A stretch of DNA of 64,000 nucleotides from Chromobotia macracanthus. Lineage: Eukaryota > Chordata > Actinopteri > Cypriniformes > Botiidae. The DNA is taken from assembly GCA_036877525.1 (NCBI GenBank), contig JAZGTH010000058.1:11587501-11651500 (forward strand). The letters are read 5' to 3'. Below are positions 12,371-25,630 of the stretch, piece after piece (position 1 is the stretch's first letter; every line of letters starts with the position of its first letter). Below the pieces are notes generated by a model. That model made no database searches. It was not told the DNA's origin and worked only from the letters and a program-made list of their open reading frames with translations. The translations under genes were made by a program, and so were the position numbers.

Positions 12371-14594
12371 CACAGTTAAAGTGCCAATATGTTTGTCGAT
12401 GACCCAGTGCTGGAGGTCTAGACAGCGTTCACTCGGTCTCTGTACTGAACAGTGTCTGAACTCCACAACATTAAACACCACTGTTACTGCATGATAAATG
12501 CAAGATTATCTGCAGAACTTCACAAAACAAAAACATATTTAATATTTGCTATGGCAAGCATCATTATTATTTGATCTAAACAAACCACACGCTAAAAATG
12601 CTAATAACTGCACAGAATGCAACCACACATAAGGCCCTATTAACCACGCAGCACAGCATTAGTAACCACCTTCAACACCTTAACTTCACAGCAGCGAGTT
12701 TTGCACTGACAAACATTACACACGTTATCTTCAGAAAATGTACAAAACTAGCAATCAACAGATAAATAACAAAGTTTCAAAAGTGCCACAGGGTTTAAAC
12801 TCTCCGGGAGTTAAGTCCTACAAATGGGTTAATAGAGATCTACATATCAAACTGTGATCAGATAAACTATTTTCATTTCCAAGAAATTACACCCATCACA
12901 TTTAGGAGTTCTACTATAGGAAACTGCTTTGTGAACATTACTGAAAACTGAACTGCATTCACAAACCATAATAATATGGACATCAACATAACAGCCATGA
13001 TCACATGACCATGTGACTGCCCATATGCAGAGGTTAGCCAATCACAACAAACGTAGCCATATACGTCTTAAAGGTACAGTAGCACAGGAAAAGCCACCTG
13101 TTAAGTTCTTGTGTGAGAGAGTGGACTTATGGTTTCAGTGCAAAATATTAATAAAAAATAAGTGCACTTCTGAGAAAAAAACTGCAAAGAAAGAATATAA
13201 AATAGATTCAAACACATTTCTGTAAAGCAGAGGAGTGCAGGAAATGTGCCACCAGTAGCATAAGATGCAGTACGTTGAGGAATCTGCTGTTTGTCAGAAT
13301 GTCTGGATTTAATGAGACATCTCATCTCTCAGAGAACTATACACACACACACGCCAGTGATCACAAGAAAACCCTGTTCTGAATCCTCATTTATTTTCTC
13401 ATGTGCGTGTTTCTCTGTGGCTCTTTATCTTTCTCTCCATGTGCATTAGTGTTTATTCTTCACTCCACATGTTGTCCTGTCAGTAATGAACCACATCTGT
13501 TACCAACAATAAGTCAAAATGGCTGTGGTGAGAGTGTGAACAGACACTTTCACATCAATCTCAGACTGAAATTCAATCCAGATTTAGAGAAGACAAAAAA
13601 GCCAGACATTATCTGGATATTTCAACAGTCTCTGGAGAAACATCTGACACACACACATCAGTCACTTCAGTGTCTGTGCTGAAGTGAAACCTCACCAGAG
13701 CAGGTCCTCACAATTAACTTCATTAACATTTACAAACGCACATCTATATTCCCGTACATTCCACACATCCCAGAAAGGATACAGTATTTGTGCCTTTTTT
13801 GGTCTAAATGATAAATAATTTCACTTCAGGGGTCACTGTCAGGGTCACAAGTCAGGGACAGAATAGGCAATAAAAATCACCATGGAAACAAGATTCTGTA
13901 ACCTTGCATTCATTTGGAACAGAGCGAGCTGGACGTGTCCTTCTGAATGTTACTGAAAGTTGTTTATGTTTCCATCCAAAAGCGAGCTAATATAAAAATG
14001 TTGACATCTAATTTTTACACAAATGAAAGTGAAGCGTTTTCAGGTGATTGTTCCACATGATTTCACTGGTGATTCACAGAATTCTCATGACAGATCAGTC
14101 AGAATGAACTTCTGAAAACTCAGATTGTGATGTGACTACTTTTCAGGATGGGGTCACTATGACAACATGAAAACAACATAAAATCTTTAAACAGCTCTAT
14201 ATCTAATTCCTTGTCTCTCTTGTTCCTTCAATCATCTGATCATATAGTGTTTAATGTTTGATCTACTGAACAAATGATATTGAACATAAAACATTTCTGC
14301 ATTTATGCAATGCAGAATTTAGGACTGTTAAGAGTTTTATGTAGGTGATTTGTTTATTTGTAAGCTGATTTTCTAATTGTGGATGCCACGGATCTCCCAA
14401 GTGAAGGTTTTGTCAGAAGTTTACTTTTGGTGACAGTTTTGTCCTAAAACCATAGCTAGATACACACACACACTGACACAAGGCTGTTGATTGGAGGCGC
14501 ATTTGGCCGTGACCTTTCTGACTTTCCTTGTGTCAAGAGGGAGAAAACTCACAGCGACCTGAAGCCTCTATCCGTCACATTCAATCACTTCAAA

Positions 14595-14644
14595 AACACA
14601 CGCACACACGCACACACACGCACACACACACACACACACACACA
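14595..14644 (+). repeat. (AC)n microsatellite with CG interruptions
   Basis: AC repeats interrupted by CGC at the left end, pure at the right end. Confidence 0.95.
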
Positions 14645-17298
14645 GCTATAAAACTAAACCAAAAGAGAAACCACAAACGAGATCTCCTTATCATCTCAAT
14701 TGTTTCTCCTATAGGCGCTTCACACAGCGCTTTGCAATTTAACATCTTTTTAAACTCCAGGTTACTCCACTTCTAATCCCGCATAAAATCAAATCGGGTG
14801 TGAATCCATTGAATGCTTTTTTTTGCTTTTTTGGGCTATGAGGGTTGAGCTATGAAGGTTTTGTTGTGCCAAAGACACACAACAGGAACAACTCAGAACT
14901 GAAAAAGAGCAAAATCATTTAATAACAACCAATCATAAATTTATGATTAAATATTCATGTGCTGTGTCATAGAAACTACAGTGTGTTTCAGCAGCCACAC
15001 AACAAACCGTCAGTAGTGAAGAGTCACTGATATTTTATAGTATCTTTCAGACTTACTGTAAGACAGTCAGAGATGATTTATGTGACAATATTTTCACAGA
15101 TGGACAATCAGTAATTAAAACAGGTCACAAGCTCGGCACATACTGTACTTCTCCAAATCATGTCTTCATCTCATAAATATGCAAATAATAACATTAACCC
15201 TGGGTTTAATTGTGCAATGTGAACACTCAGGATTAACTGCTAAGCCAGGGTAAAGAAAAAACAGTATAAAAGACGGAACAAGACAACGCAAGATTACTTT
15301 AACTCATGGTTTACAATGACACTGGTTCACAAGCCAAAGTCTAAAATCAAACCTCAGAGGTTTTAATATGAACTTACAGTCATATTAAAACACAACACCA
15401 AATCATCAGGTTACTGTACATTATACACTTTCATTTTATACCATGAGACTCTTTTATATCTTATATCCCCCTAAGATTACTTTGTCAACAGTTACATCTT
15501 TTGTTTCCCTTTTTGGGAAATTTTGGAATAATTTTGGAGACAAAGTTGATACTTAAATGAAACACATCTCTGAGTGATCTAATTTTCCTCTTGACTTGTA
15601 TACAGACGTAAATTGTCTAGCATATTATGCATGTGATTATTACAAGTGAAGTGTCATTGAAAAGTATTAATAGTACATTTTTAATCAGAGAATTGTTATT
15701 ACCATCAGAGGTAAGATCAGTATTTCAGACCGTCAGGAGCTCTGTAATATCATGTTATCCTTATGCATTATTTTTAGTTTCATCGTGTTTCCAGGCTGAA
15801 CAGTTTCCATGTCTGGTATCCATGGTGACAGAATATTAAATGTGTTCTTTTGTCAGAAACTCTGGGAAAAAAGAAAAACTTTGAACTTTTCTTTATTCTT
15901 TGAGATCACACAGGCACGGAGCCAACAACCAGCACATATGAGAAGCACAGAGCAAACGGCACGACAAACGTGATATTACCTCACCGTAAACATCACAGCT
16001 TTCTCCTGTCGTCTTGATGAGAATACAAACAACAAAACAGGCTACAGAATTTCTGCTTTACCTGCAAAAGAGCTTTTAAATCAAACACACACACAAACAC
16101 ACACTTTATCTCTTAGAAGAGAAAGCATTCATGGCAATAAGTGAAAGTGGATTACAGCATCTTACATTTCTGTCTTCTGATCTGTCTGTCGTGAAAGGTA
16201 AACAGAAAAATACTTATACAAATAAATAAATAACTCTCTTAATAAATAACTATCTTGCAGTAGGTTTGACTGCAGTTTGGGTCTCATATCATCAAATTCT
16301 TCCAGCAGAAAATGTTCACAAATCAAATAAGACAGAATTCATGCCCAAGAAATCCAACACTTCATTACAGAGTTCCCAAAACTCTCTTCCTCTTAAAACC
16401 AGAACGTTCATACATAGGGTCTATGGAAAGAATCATATAAATCTCCTCAAAGGCAACTGTACCGTATGTTCAGCATGGAAACTGTCTACTGTTTAGAATA
16501 TAATGTGCACTGCTTACTGTTTTTTAAAACACAGCCTGTGAAACAACAGGCCGTCACGTGACCTCATTACACTGTACGTTTAATTCCGAGATAGGACGTA
16601 CAGTATAATCTGAGTATCTTCTGTTCATTCCAAAAAAACTAAATGTATTTAATGATTTCGTTTAGGAAGGAATTTAGGAAGAATGAGAAACAAAATATAG
16701 AAAAAGTTAACAATTCCTCTATAAACCATCTTCAGGTTTTTCATGTTGTGAGAGAAATAAATATAAAGAACTTTAAAAACAAATATGGAATGAATAGAAG
16801 ACACATGGATACATCATAAAATGCTTTTTAAATTTTTAACTTTAGGGTAAAATGTCTCAACATATAGTAATTCAATAAAATAACAAATCAAGGAGATTAA
16901 AAATTGCAGTTGATATCACATCCGGTTCATTTGATGTACAGGAATTTAAAGCTGAAGTGCATTGCACTGAGGGATTTAGTGCTCTAGCAAATTTCAGCAT
17001 AGTATTCAAAATAAAATACCTACTTACAACGTTGTTAAACAAATTCTATGCAAAACAAATTATGCAATTATGCTAAACCGAACGTTTCCAACAGTAGTGG
17101 TGGGATACAGTCTCACACACAGATTCTCTGATGCATTCTGCATGGTGTGGTGAATGTAATAGATTACCCAGATGTACCATTTATAAAAACTGACACACTG
17201 CACACAGTATATGCACTGCACACTGTGCTGTATGTTCATGCACCCTTCCAAACATCTTTAAATCTTCCACTTCTTCCATCCGCTGACCGGATGTGCGG

Positions 17299-17324
17299 CA
17301 CACACACACACACACACACACACA
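17299..17324 (+). repeat. (AC)n microsatellite
   Basis: Thirteen AC repeats. Confidence 0.95.
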
Positions 17325-17778
17325 GCCTTTTGTAAAACCACTTTAGCACACTCACACAGCGCCCTTCACCTTATCTCTACTCCTTCTGTTACTTTATTAC
17401 TCTGTCTGATGGATAGAGTGACCTGCTTCCCAAAAAAGCAATGCTGTTCAGGTGAAAACTCACACTCTCTCATTCCCAGTTTATCATTTTCACTTCTAAT
17501 CTGAGTCACTTTAGAAGTTTTTTGTGTGTTTTTGATGAATCCTGCAGCTGTCTGTCTTGATTGCTCTCAGCAGTGTCGAGAGTCTGACAGATTACCAGCA
17601 GTTTGTCAGTAGCACTGTACAGCGTGTTTTCTCATCTTATGAATATAATAAATATGATAAGAAATCTGTGTAAACATTAAAACATTAGTATTTGATATTA
17701 TTTTTCCTCCCCTGAAGTCCATTTATATTTTTAGCCAGGGTCTCTTAAAAAACAGTCATTAAAGGATTTTTAGGATTA

Positions 17779-17782
<4 letters not shown>

Positions 17783-17812
<30 letters not shown>
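17783..17812 (+). repeat. (CT)n microsatellite
   Basis: Fifteen CT repeats. Confidence 0.95.
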
Positions 17813-17814
<2 letters not shown>

Positions 17815-18302
17815 CCGTATATTTACACAGGCTATTTTTATTACTGTAACTTTGGGACTTCTATATGCAAAAATCTTTGTTATGAATGGCTAACCTGATC
17901 TGAAAATGAGTAACAACACTTACTGAAAAACTGTGGGTTACAACACACCAGTCACAAACAAAAATAGGTCTGCATGGCCCATTTTTGCACTTTAAGTTTG
18001 ATAAATGTTCTGGAAGGGTTTGGAAGTGTTTGGAGTCGACACAGAGCAACAAACTCTATTTTAAATGAGTAAAAATTTCCTGTTTCCATTATGAATGAAA
18101 GGAATGTTCTGGCTTCAGTACAACTTCATCTCTAGTAAATTTCACATGCTGATAATATCACAGAAAACATCATTGATCACACCAGCGTCCAAATCTTTCC
18201 AAACATGCTAACATTCACATATTAACACACAGCATCATCAGAAAGGCAAGCTCTGGAACTGTGCATAAAGCCTACAGAGCTCCACCCATGGAAATTACAC
18301 AA

Positions 18303-18328
<26 letters not shown>
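18303..18328 (+). repeat. (AT)n microsatellite
   Basis: Thirteen AT repeats. Confidence 0.95.
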
Positions 18329-18333
<5 letters not shown>

Positions 18334-20159
18334 CCTTACCTCAATTAAACCCAGAGAAAGTTTTGGTCCACCTTACAACCCACTTCATTCAACTGAAACC
18401 GGTACGAACACATGAACAGGAAGCAGCAGGTAAACTGCATTAGAACATTCTGATGGCCTTCAGCCAGAAATGTCACAACCTGCACCACCAAAAGACTGAC
18501 AACCAGCAGAGAGAGAGAGTTAAACACATCTAACCTTGTCACACATCATTGAACTACATGACATGAATAACAAAGCAGCACGCAGGGCTCCAGCAGTATG
18601 CAAATGTGTCGTTCAAAAAAAAAACTTTGCTGTATTGTGTGAGTTTACAAATGTTAAACTAAACACACTAAATCAAAACAGCCCTCAGCAAACGGCTCAT
18701 CACATTAAGAACACTCCTCCAAACGTTTGTGTTGATGAAGCTACGAATGCATTTAAAATCCTGCAGAAGAAACTAATGAAGACTTGGAGAGGAAGAAAAC
18801 GACAGTCTGAGGTTCCTTCATCATCTGGAGGAGATTCTTAATGGAGTAACAAACACTGTAAGCCACCTCTCCGGCTCAATCTCACGCTCTAACAGTTAAT
18901 GACATCGCTGCTGATGTGCTTTTCCCCTCGCAGGTAAATTCCCACTGAGAAACAGAGACACGCAAGGACACCAAATCCTGCAGATCTTTAAACAGATGGA
19001 GAAACACTGTGAGATTAGATGCGACTCCCTGCAGACTGCAGTACTCATGCTGAAGAACATGTAACAGGGACATGGTGTGACATTCATCAGATCTCATGCA
19101 TTTTCGACAGAGCAGAAGAAGAGATAGATGTGAGATCATAGGAGAAACACCATCCTAACAAATCATACATGAAAATAGTCACTCCTCTGTCTCATGAATA
19201 TCTATTAACCTACTCTAGCTTTATGTACATTGAAGGATGTATATACAGGAAGGGCATTCTGGTTTTAACAGTTATCTATCGAGCAATGGCGTGCGGTGGG
19301 CGTCTCTTGTCTTTCTGTAGGATTTCATTTGTAATGTTTGCACTCAGATGAGTCAAACAGGATGCCACTGAGTGTTTTTAGGTGGTACCCCCTCCTGCCT
19401 TCCGAACCATAGTGAGAGGCTCATGGACTTCCATCTGCAGGCCTAAATGGAAGCTGGCAAACTCTTGACCTAACTGTGACGACACAGAACTTTCCTAATG
19501 AACAATCGCCCCGGGTCCAGGCCACACCAACACCAATCACAAACAGAAAATTTGATTCACTTTCATTGTGCCCAGCACAAAAACGCATAATTCAAAACTT
19601 CACAATCAGCTCCTACAGATTTGACACTCTGTGGATACTTTTAGTGTGAGAGATGTTTAGTGGAAACTAACTTCCTCCTGAACACTCTGTCAGAATGCCT
19701 CCAGTCTTTATGTTCATATTCAAATTTATTAACAGTTCAGATTTTTAATTGGGTTAATTGTATTTTTAAGTTACCTGCCGTCCAAGTCATACAAGGTTGG
19801 AAAAGTAAATCAGGACAGAATTTGTATTTTGTAAACTATTTGTAACAGATTGTTTGACAAATAGTTTTATTCCAAAAAACTTCTGTGGTCAAAATATCTG
19901 TTTTGTTTCAGTGTTATATTTAGATTTTCTCCTGAACTAAAAGAACTAACAGAACTCTGGTAAGTTTTCACTAATATTAAAAATATTAAAAAGTTAAAAA
20001 TCATTTTGTTAGCGAGCAACAGTGTTATGTTATTTTCAGATACTTTCTGTTGAAAAAATGCACATAATTTATTTCAAAAATATAATAATAATAGTTCTTA
20101 AAATATCCCAAAGTATGTGAATAATTACAGAGTGACTTTTACAGGAGCAATCTGAATAG

Positions 20160-20290
20160 AACAGTTTGCTCAAAATATGAACCCTGTCATCTTTTATTCA
20201 CCATCATGTGGCTCCAAACCTGTATGACAGTTTAATCTGTGGACACGAGAATGAGGAAAGATATTAGCAAAACATCTGTGCGGACTTATG
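20160..20290 (+). repeat. Dispersed fish repeat fragment (CTCACCCTCA family)
   Basis: Contains CATCTTTTATTCACCATCA followed by CCAAACCTGTATGAC, the characteristic words of a family common in cyprinid DNA. Other copies in this window are near 9440, 29040 and 30265. Confidence 0.5.
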
Positions 20291-23245
20291 AAACGTGAAG
20301 AGATATGAAACTACTGCAGATATGTTGGAAACAGGTTTTCTGGGACAATGTTCAATTTTAAACACATTGTTTTCCTGCTTTGATGAGAAGTATGAAACAA
20401 ACTCCGCGCTGAAAGCCAGAAGCTCTGAAATCTACAGCTGAAACAGCAGGTCAGCACACACACAAACACACACCTATCAGCACGTGTCCTCAGGACCTCA
20501 TACATCTGATTGCGGTGTTGATCACCGAGACATTTCATTTTGTTGTGTGATCACGATTACTGTGTGATACACGTTATCACCTTCAGTCATCCAAGTTATT
20601 GAATAGATGCCACAGTCAACATGATAAATAATTAATATCTCACAGTACCAGACCTTCAAGTCAACAGGAAACAGCATCTGCAACACAAGAGCTCCCTTCA
20701 CCCGACACGTTTACAAGTTATCCGAATATTCAGTGGAATAAAGGGCAGATTTTATCCTTCAAAATTTAAATAGATTAAAACATTATAGTCTATGATATCA
20801 TTGGTTAAAAGAGCAGGCAAATTTGGAGAGGCCAGCAATTACTGAAACCCACGTGACATTTCTTCTGTGGAACAGAACAGGAGAGTAACAACTGAAGTTT
20901 CAATCTGTCCTTCACACAAAGATGCTGTATGATTTTAGAAGACTTGGAATATAGTGCACAAGCCAGACGGTCTCGTTTATGAAGCGCTTGTGTCTTATCT
21001 TGAGATGAACATCCATCATCCACATCCACTGTATGAAACAGAGCAGCTGCGAGAGAAAGTCACGGCCTGAGAAAACCATGACAACTTTACATTTCTTTTA
21101 GAAATACTTTTTTCTTGACTGAAGACAAACTTTTTATCTACAGCAGAAAGTTAAATGATGAATCATGTACAATATGACCAGGAAATATGTATGCTGTCAA
21201 AAATAAAGAATAAAGAAACTGAAAGAAATAAATCATGCTGTATTTAAGATCTTTTTCACTCTTGGGTAGGTTGTTAGTGCTACAGTTGTGTTAATGTTTT
21301 GGCCTGTTTGAGTTTTTGGCATTTGGCACACGTTTCTCTGCTCTGAAGTTTCTGGTGACGCTTCAGGTGAGTGTTTCTGGTTCTTCAGCTCATTTGTCAT
21401 GCAGCGGAAAGCTTTCATTGAGTTGGTAACAGGAAAAGGACGGTAATAGGGTTCTGATCTTCAGGGCACGGACAATAGAAACATTTAACAGCTTCACTGT
21501 TTCTCTCTCGGCTGGTGAGTAATTGGAAATGAGAATTACTGTCCAATTGCCTCTTGTGTGATGAGAGTGAGTCCATCTCCTGCTTTCTAATGCCAGTGAA
21601 GAGCATCCGAACTGATCTCACTTCAGCTTCTGCTCACTCCTTCTCGCTCTATCTCCTCCAGTATTACTGCTGCTGGTATTTGGTGCCTTAATCTATTTCT
21701 TTCCCTGCTTCTCTTCTATAGAAATAATTCACTTGCACAAACACACAAATGCTAAATCATGAAAGCAGAGTCTGTTTGATCAGATGTTTTTGAAAAGATA
21801 AACCACTCTTCATTTAGACTCAAAGACGGGGGTGTGCCTTAAGGCTACATCTACAGCTCTATACAATTTCTCTGTTGTTTATTCTATGGTTATTTATTGA
21901 TCATTTCATTGTCAAAAAGATTTAGATAAAAGCATTTTATCCATAAGGATTTCTAAATCACAGATACTCAGAATCATAAATTACTTTGAAAACATGTTCG
22001 ATCAAGAATATTACCAAAAATGATGTCCTGACTAGTCCGAAAGAGCTGTCTGAACAAACAATGTCATACTGAATGATGTTACTGATATGAGAGCTCCCAG
22101 CATGTATTGCAGCATAAATTTTGTGGTTATGTGATTATTGTTTGCTGTTTTCTGGCTTCATGTTGTTTCTAGTGTTTGTTATCACTGTTAAAGCACACAA
22201 TATCTTCCCTTGCAAGCTGTTTTCTTATCATCATATAAAGCGATGTGTAGAACATGACACAGAGTGAATCAGCAATACAATTATTAACAGGCTACTTTGC
22301 ATTTAGTGAACAAATTCAAATTGGCAAAACAAAGTGTTTCAGAGGATTTAGACAGATGTTGAGGGATCTTAAATGTCAACACATCATGTTTCCCTAACGC
22401 TTATCAACAACTCCAGCTAATGTGTTAGAAATGCATTTCATCCTACAAGAAAAGGCAGAGCGGCAACAGAAGTGTCATTTTGCCAGCTTCTGAATTTAAG
22501 TGTCCTGCTGAAGGGACAATAGATGGCCAACAGAAAGCATGAGAAATCTGGAACAAACAGCTAAATCAGCCCCCTCCAGGCACCCAACTGGGAACTGAAG
22601 GAGCAAAACTGCAACAACCAGAGGCTTTCTCTGCCCAGACCACTAGAGACGCTTCACAGAGATGACAAATTTTAGGTTGCACTCAACAGCAAATTTTATG
22701 TCCTGTTTTTCATTCTCTGCCTGCTTTGACCTCCAAAGTGAGCTTGTATTTTTATAGAAGCAGAGGAGGTGAGAGTCAGTGTTGTTTTTGTTTATCACTG
22801 TTGCTTTCGTGCAGTAAAAAGCTTTCGCAATAAAACAGTTTTCTTGCCGACAACCTTCCAGCTAACCTTCTGGCTTAAAACTTAAAACTTAAAACTGATT
22901 GGCTCTCTGCCGGACAAGGCCTCGTATCCAAACAACCAATTATCCTTCAGAATCTACAGTCTGATTGGCAAAAATCTAAATGGCTCATTATACTCTGGAA
23001 TCTGAGCTGTGATTGGTGGAGGGAGATGATGTATGCATTAGTGAAACAAGATATTTGGCACGCAGTCTTGTGTTGCCATTACACACAGGTGTGTGTCTGA
23101 GACACACTGGGGGACATACAGTCAAGACACCTGCTCACATTTTCCAGATGTTTCATTAATTCTCTTATTAGTGCCAAATCATCACAGCTGTTCAGTCATT
23201 TTCAGACACACAGTGTACAGTAACAGACAGTTTCTGTAAAATATC

Positions 23246-23470
23246 CAACCAACCTGATCTCACAGAAAAAACTATTTTACGAGTTGGTGATTTTGTATGA
23301 ATTCTTATGATGTGAGTTGTACTAAAATGTACGTTTTTTAGAAAAGAAGCAAGCATGAAGAGTGCACCCCAAACCCTCCCCGAACCCAACCCATATTGGG
23401 GCAAACACAGGTCGTACAAAAACGTACTGAAAAGATTGGTAAGAATTGATACAAATTAGCCATCAAATTG
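23246..23470 (+). repeat. Dispersed repeat, AACCTGATCTCACAG family, copy 1
   Basis: Starts AACCTGATCTCACAGAAAAA, then an ACGAGTTGGTGATTTTGTATG word and a run of ACCC-rich sequence. It aligns by eye to 31466-31600, which begins with the same AACCTGATCTCACAG and keeps the word order. This is a repeat family widespread in zebrafish-like genomes; its class is not certain. Confidence 0.55.
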
Positions 23471-24486
23471 CTAAAACATAAAATTGTTATGAATTGAACC
23501 TCTGTAAAATTTCTTACCTTGGTACAACCACTGTAACATATCCTCAAGTGAAGACCTAATGCTAAAAAAAGTTGTATTAATTATTAATAATTATTGAGAT
23601 AACTAGTTCATCTGTAACATAGTACAAGTACATTAACTGCAGTTTTACTCTATTCTGTATTCACAGAATATAGAATAGAGAACATGCAGTCAAAAATGTG
23701 TTCAAACACGGCTCGTCAGAACTGTTTTCCAATACCAACTTCCCTGCCTGTTTGTAGACGAGTGAGAGAGCGAGCAATCTATTTTCCTAAAACTTCTGAT
23801 GCAGAAAACTTCTCACTGGAGTCACCTTTGCCAAATGTCATAAATCAAGCGTAGCACTTAAATAGGAAAATTAATTATTTACTCTACAGATTGAAACACC
23901 TTGAGGAATAATCATGCAAACAGCACTTTCTTACCAACACTGTCATTTGAGCTGGCAGTGAGCACCACATCTGCGGTCAGGTTTTTCATTTGCCTCGGAG
24001 CATTCAGGGAGCAGAGATAGCCAGCACTAACAAAGAACTTCCTTATTATATATCAATATCCCAGAGACTAAATGTATTGCTCAGAGGCTGATCTCTATCA
24101 GCAGACTTAACAGCCTCTTCATTTCAATTTTCAAAAGATGTTTCTGCTGAAGTTCCTCAAAAAAAGCTCAAAAAAAAGCTCAGACGATCTGATTTTGAAA
24201 AACATCTATAGTTTATATTCAAATCTTTGATTCATGTGTCTTTTCATCTCACTGCTGGCCAGGAGAAACAATCAAGATTTCATTGCTGAGTTTTGTTTAC
24301 TACATAATCAGATAATGATGCAGATATGCTATCACACAGCACAGCAATACATTTTCATTTAAACGGTCATATGATCAGATATACATTACCTGTACTGTAT
24401 ACTCATGAATATCCTCAAGGGAAATCTCAAGGTTCACCTTCACTTTTTTACCTGGAAGTGCTGATGTGTAAAATGAACAACTCAAA

Positions 24487-24502
24487 AGAGAGACAGAGAG
24501 AG

Positions 24503-24553
<51 letters not shown>

Positions 24554-24895
24554 GAGAGAGAGAGACAGGGAGACAGAGAGAGAGAGACAGAGAGAGAGAA
24601 AGAGAGAGAGAAAGAGAGAGACAGAGAGAGAGACAGAGAGAGAGACAGAGAGAGAGAAAGAGAGAGATGAGACAGGGAGACAGAGAGAGAGAAAGAGAGA
24701 GAGAGAGACAGAGAGAGAGACAGAGAGAGAGAAAGAGAGAGAGAGACTGAGAGAGAGAAAGAGAGAGAGAGACTGAGAGAGAGAGTGAGACAGAGACAGA
24801 GAGAGAGAGAGAGACAGAGAGAAAAAGAGAGAGACAGAGAGAGAGAGAGTGAGACAGAGACAGAGAGAAAGAGAGAGACAGAGAGAAAAAGAGAC
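24487..24895 (+). repeat. (GA)n-rich purine array, 409 bp
   Basis: Nearly all-purine sequence of GAGA blocks with regular AAAG and CAG interruptions. The plus-strand Arg/Glu-rich open frame across it is an artefact. Confidence 0.95.
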
Positions 24896-25477
24896 TACTA
24901 CACTACACTACACTAAACTCACATCATTCCAGTCTTTCATTCCAGAAACTCTAGGTTTCTATCACAAAAACAGTCAATGTACATCTATGAGCATTTCAAC
25001 AAAAACAATTAAAATGATCAACTTCTACCTACAGTTTATATAAGAAACAGTTTTCAAATGACACCTTCAATCTCTACACACAGAGGAATGATCTTCTTTC
25101 TCAACACAGACGTGCTCTCCGTGTGATTTCGATTTCCAGAGAGGAACTAAATAAAGTTTTACTGAATATAGCTTTACTGAAGTCATGACTTATAAGTGCT
25201 GTTAAACAAAGAGGAAAGTTAATCTATTATTCATTCCTAACAGAGAGCGTGAATGATATATTCTGATGTTAATACACACAAGATTCATCTGAAGCGTGCT
25301 GCTTGTGTGTTCTGTTAGTCAGTGTCGACTCATTAATAAAGGACACATCATCTTTCTCTCTCTTCTATTCCTTTAATAATTAAAATAATATCCTTCACTC
25401 TTCATTCACATCACTGACGCCCAGACACGAGCTGACAGATATTAATTAAGAGAAACTGCCCATTAGTGCATAATAAA

Positions 25478-25479
<2 letters not shown>

Positions 25480-25520
<41 letters not shown>
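25480..25520 (+). repeat. (CT)n microsatellite
   Basis: CT repeats with one TTT interruption near the right end. Confidence 0.95.
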
Positions 25521-25521
<1 letters not shown>

Positions 25522-25544
25522 ACATGTTTGCACAGCTATCTTTG

Positions 25545-25630
25545 TGGGGACATTTCCACAAACACATAATGACTGTTATACTGTACAAACAGAATATTCT
25601 ATTTCCTCACCCTACCTTTACACCATCACA
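25545..25630 (-). repeat. GTGGGGAC/GTCCCC dispersed repeat fragment
   Basis: Contains TTGTGGGGACATTTCC followed, read on the minus strand, by a GGTAGGGTGAGG word. The same elements occur in opposite orientation at 37050-37275, indicating one dispersed family with two copies here. Confidence 0.45.

Larger units (their letters stand above)
10791..23230. other. Intergenic, gene-poor
   Basis: No exon with family similarity was recognised on either strand. The stretch contains microsatellites near 11.62, 12.12, 14.60, 17.30, 17.78 and 18.30 kb, a CpG-bearing patch at 12.18-12.37 kb and a repeat fragment near 20.16-20.29 kb. Undetected regulatory elements or non-coding RNAs are possible. Confidence 0.6.

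Noticed and set aside
24508..24750. Arg/Glu repeat frame
   Set aside because: Translation of a GA-rich array, not a coding sequence.
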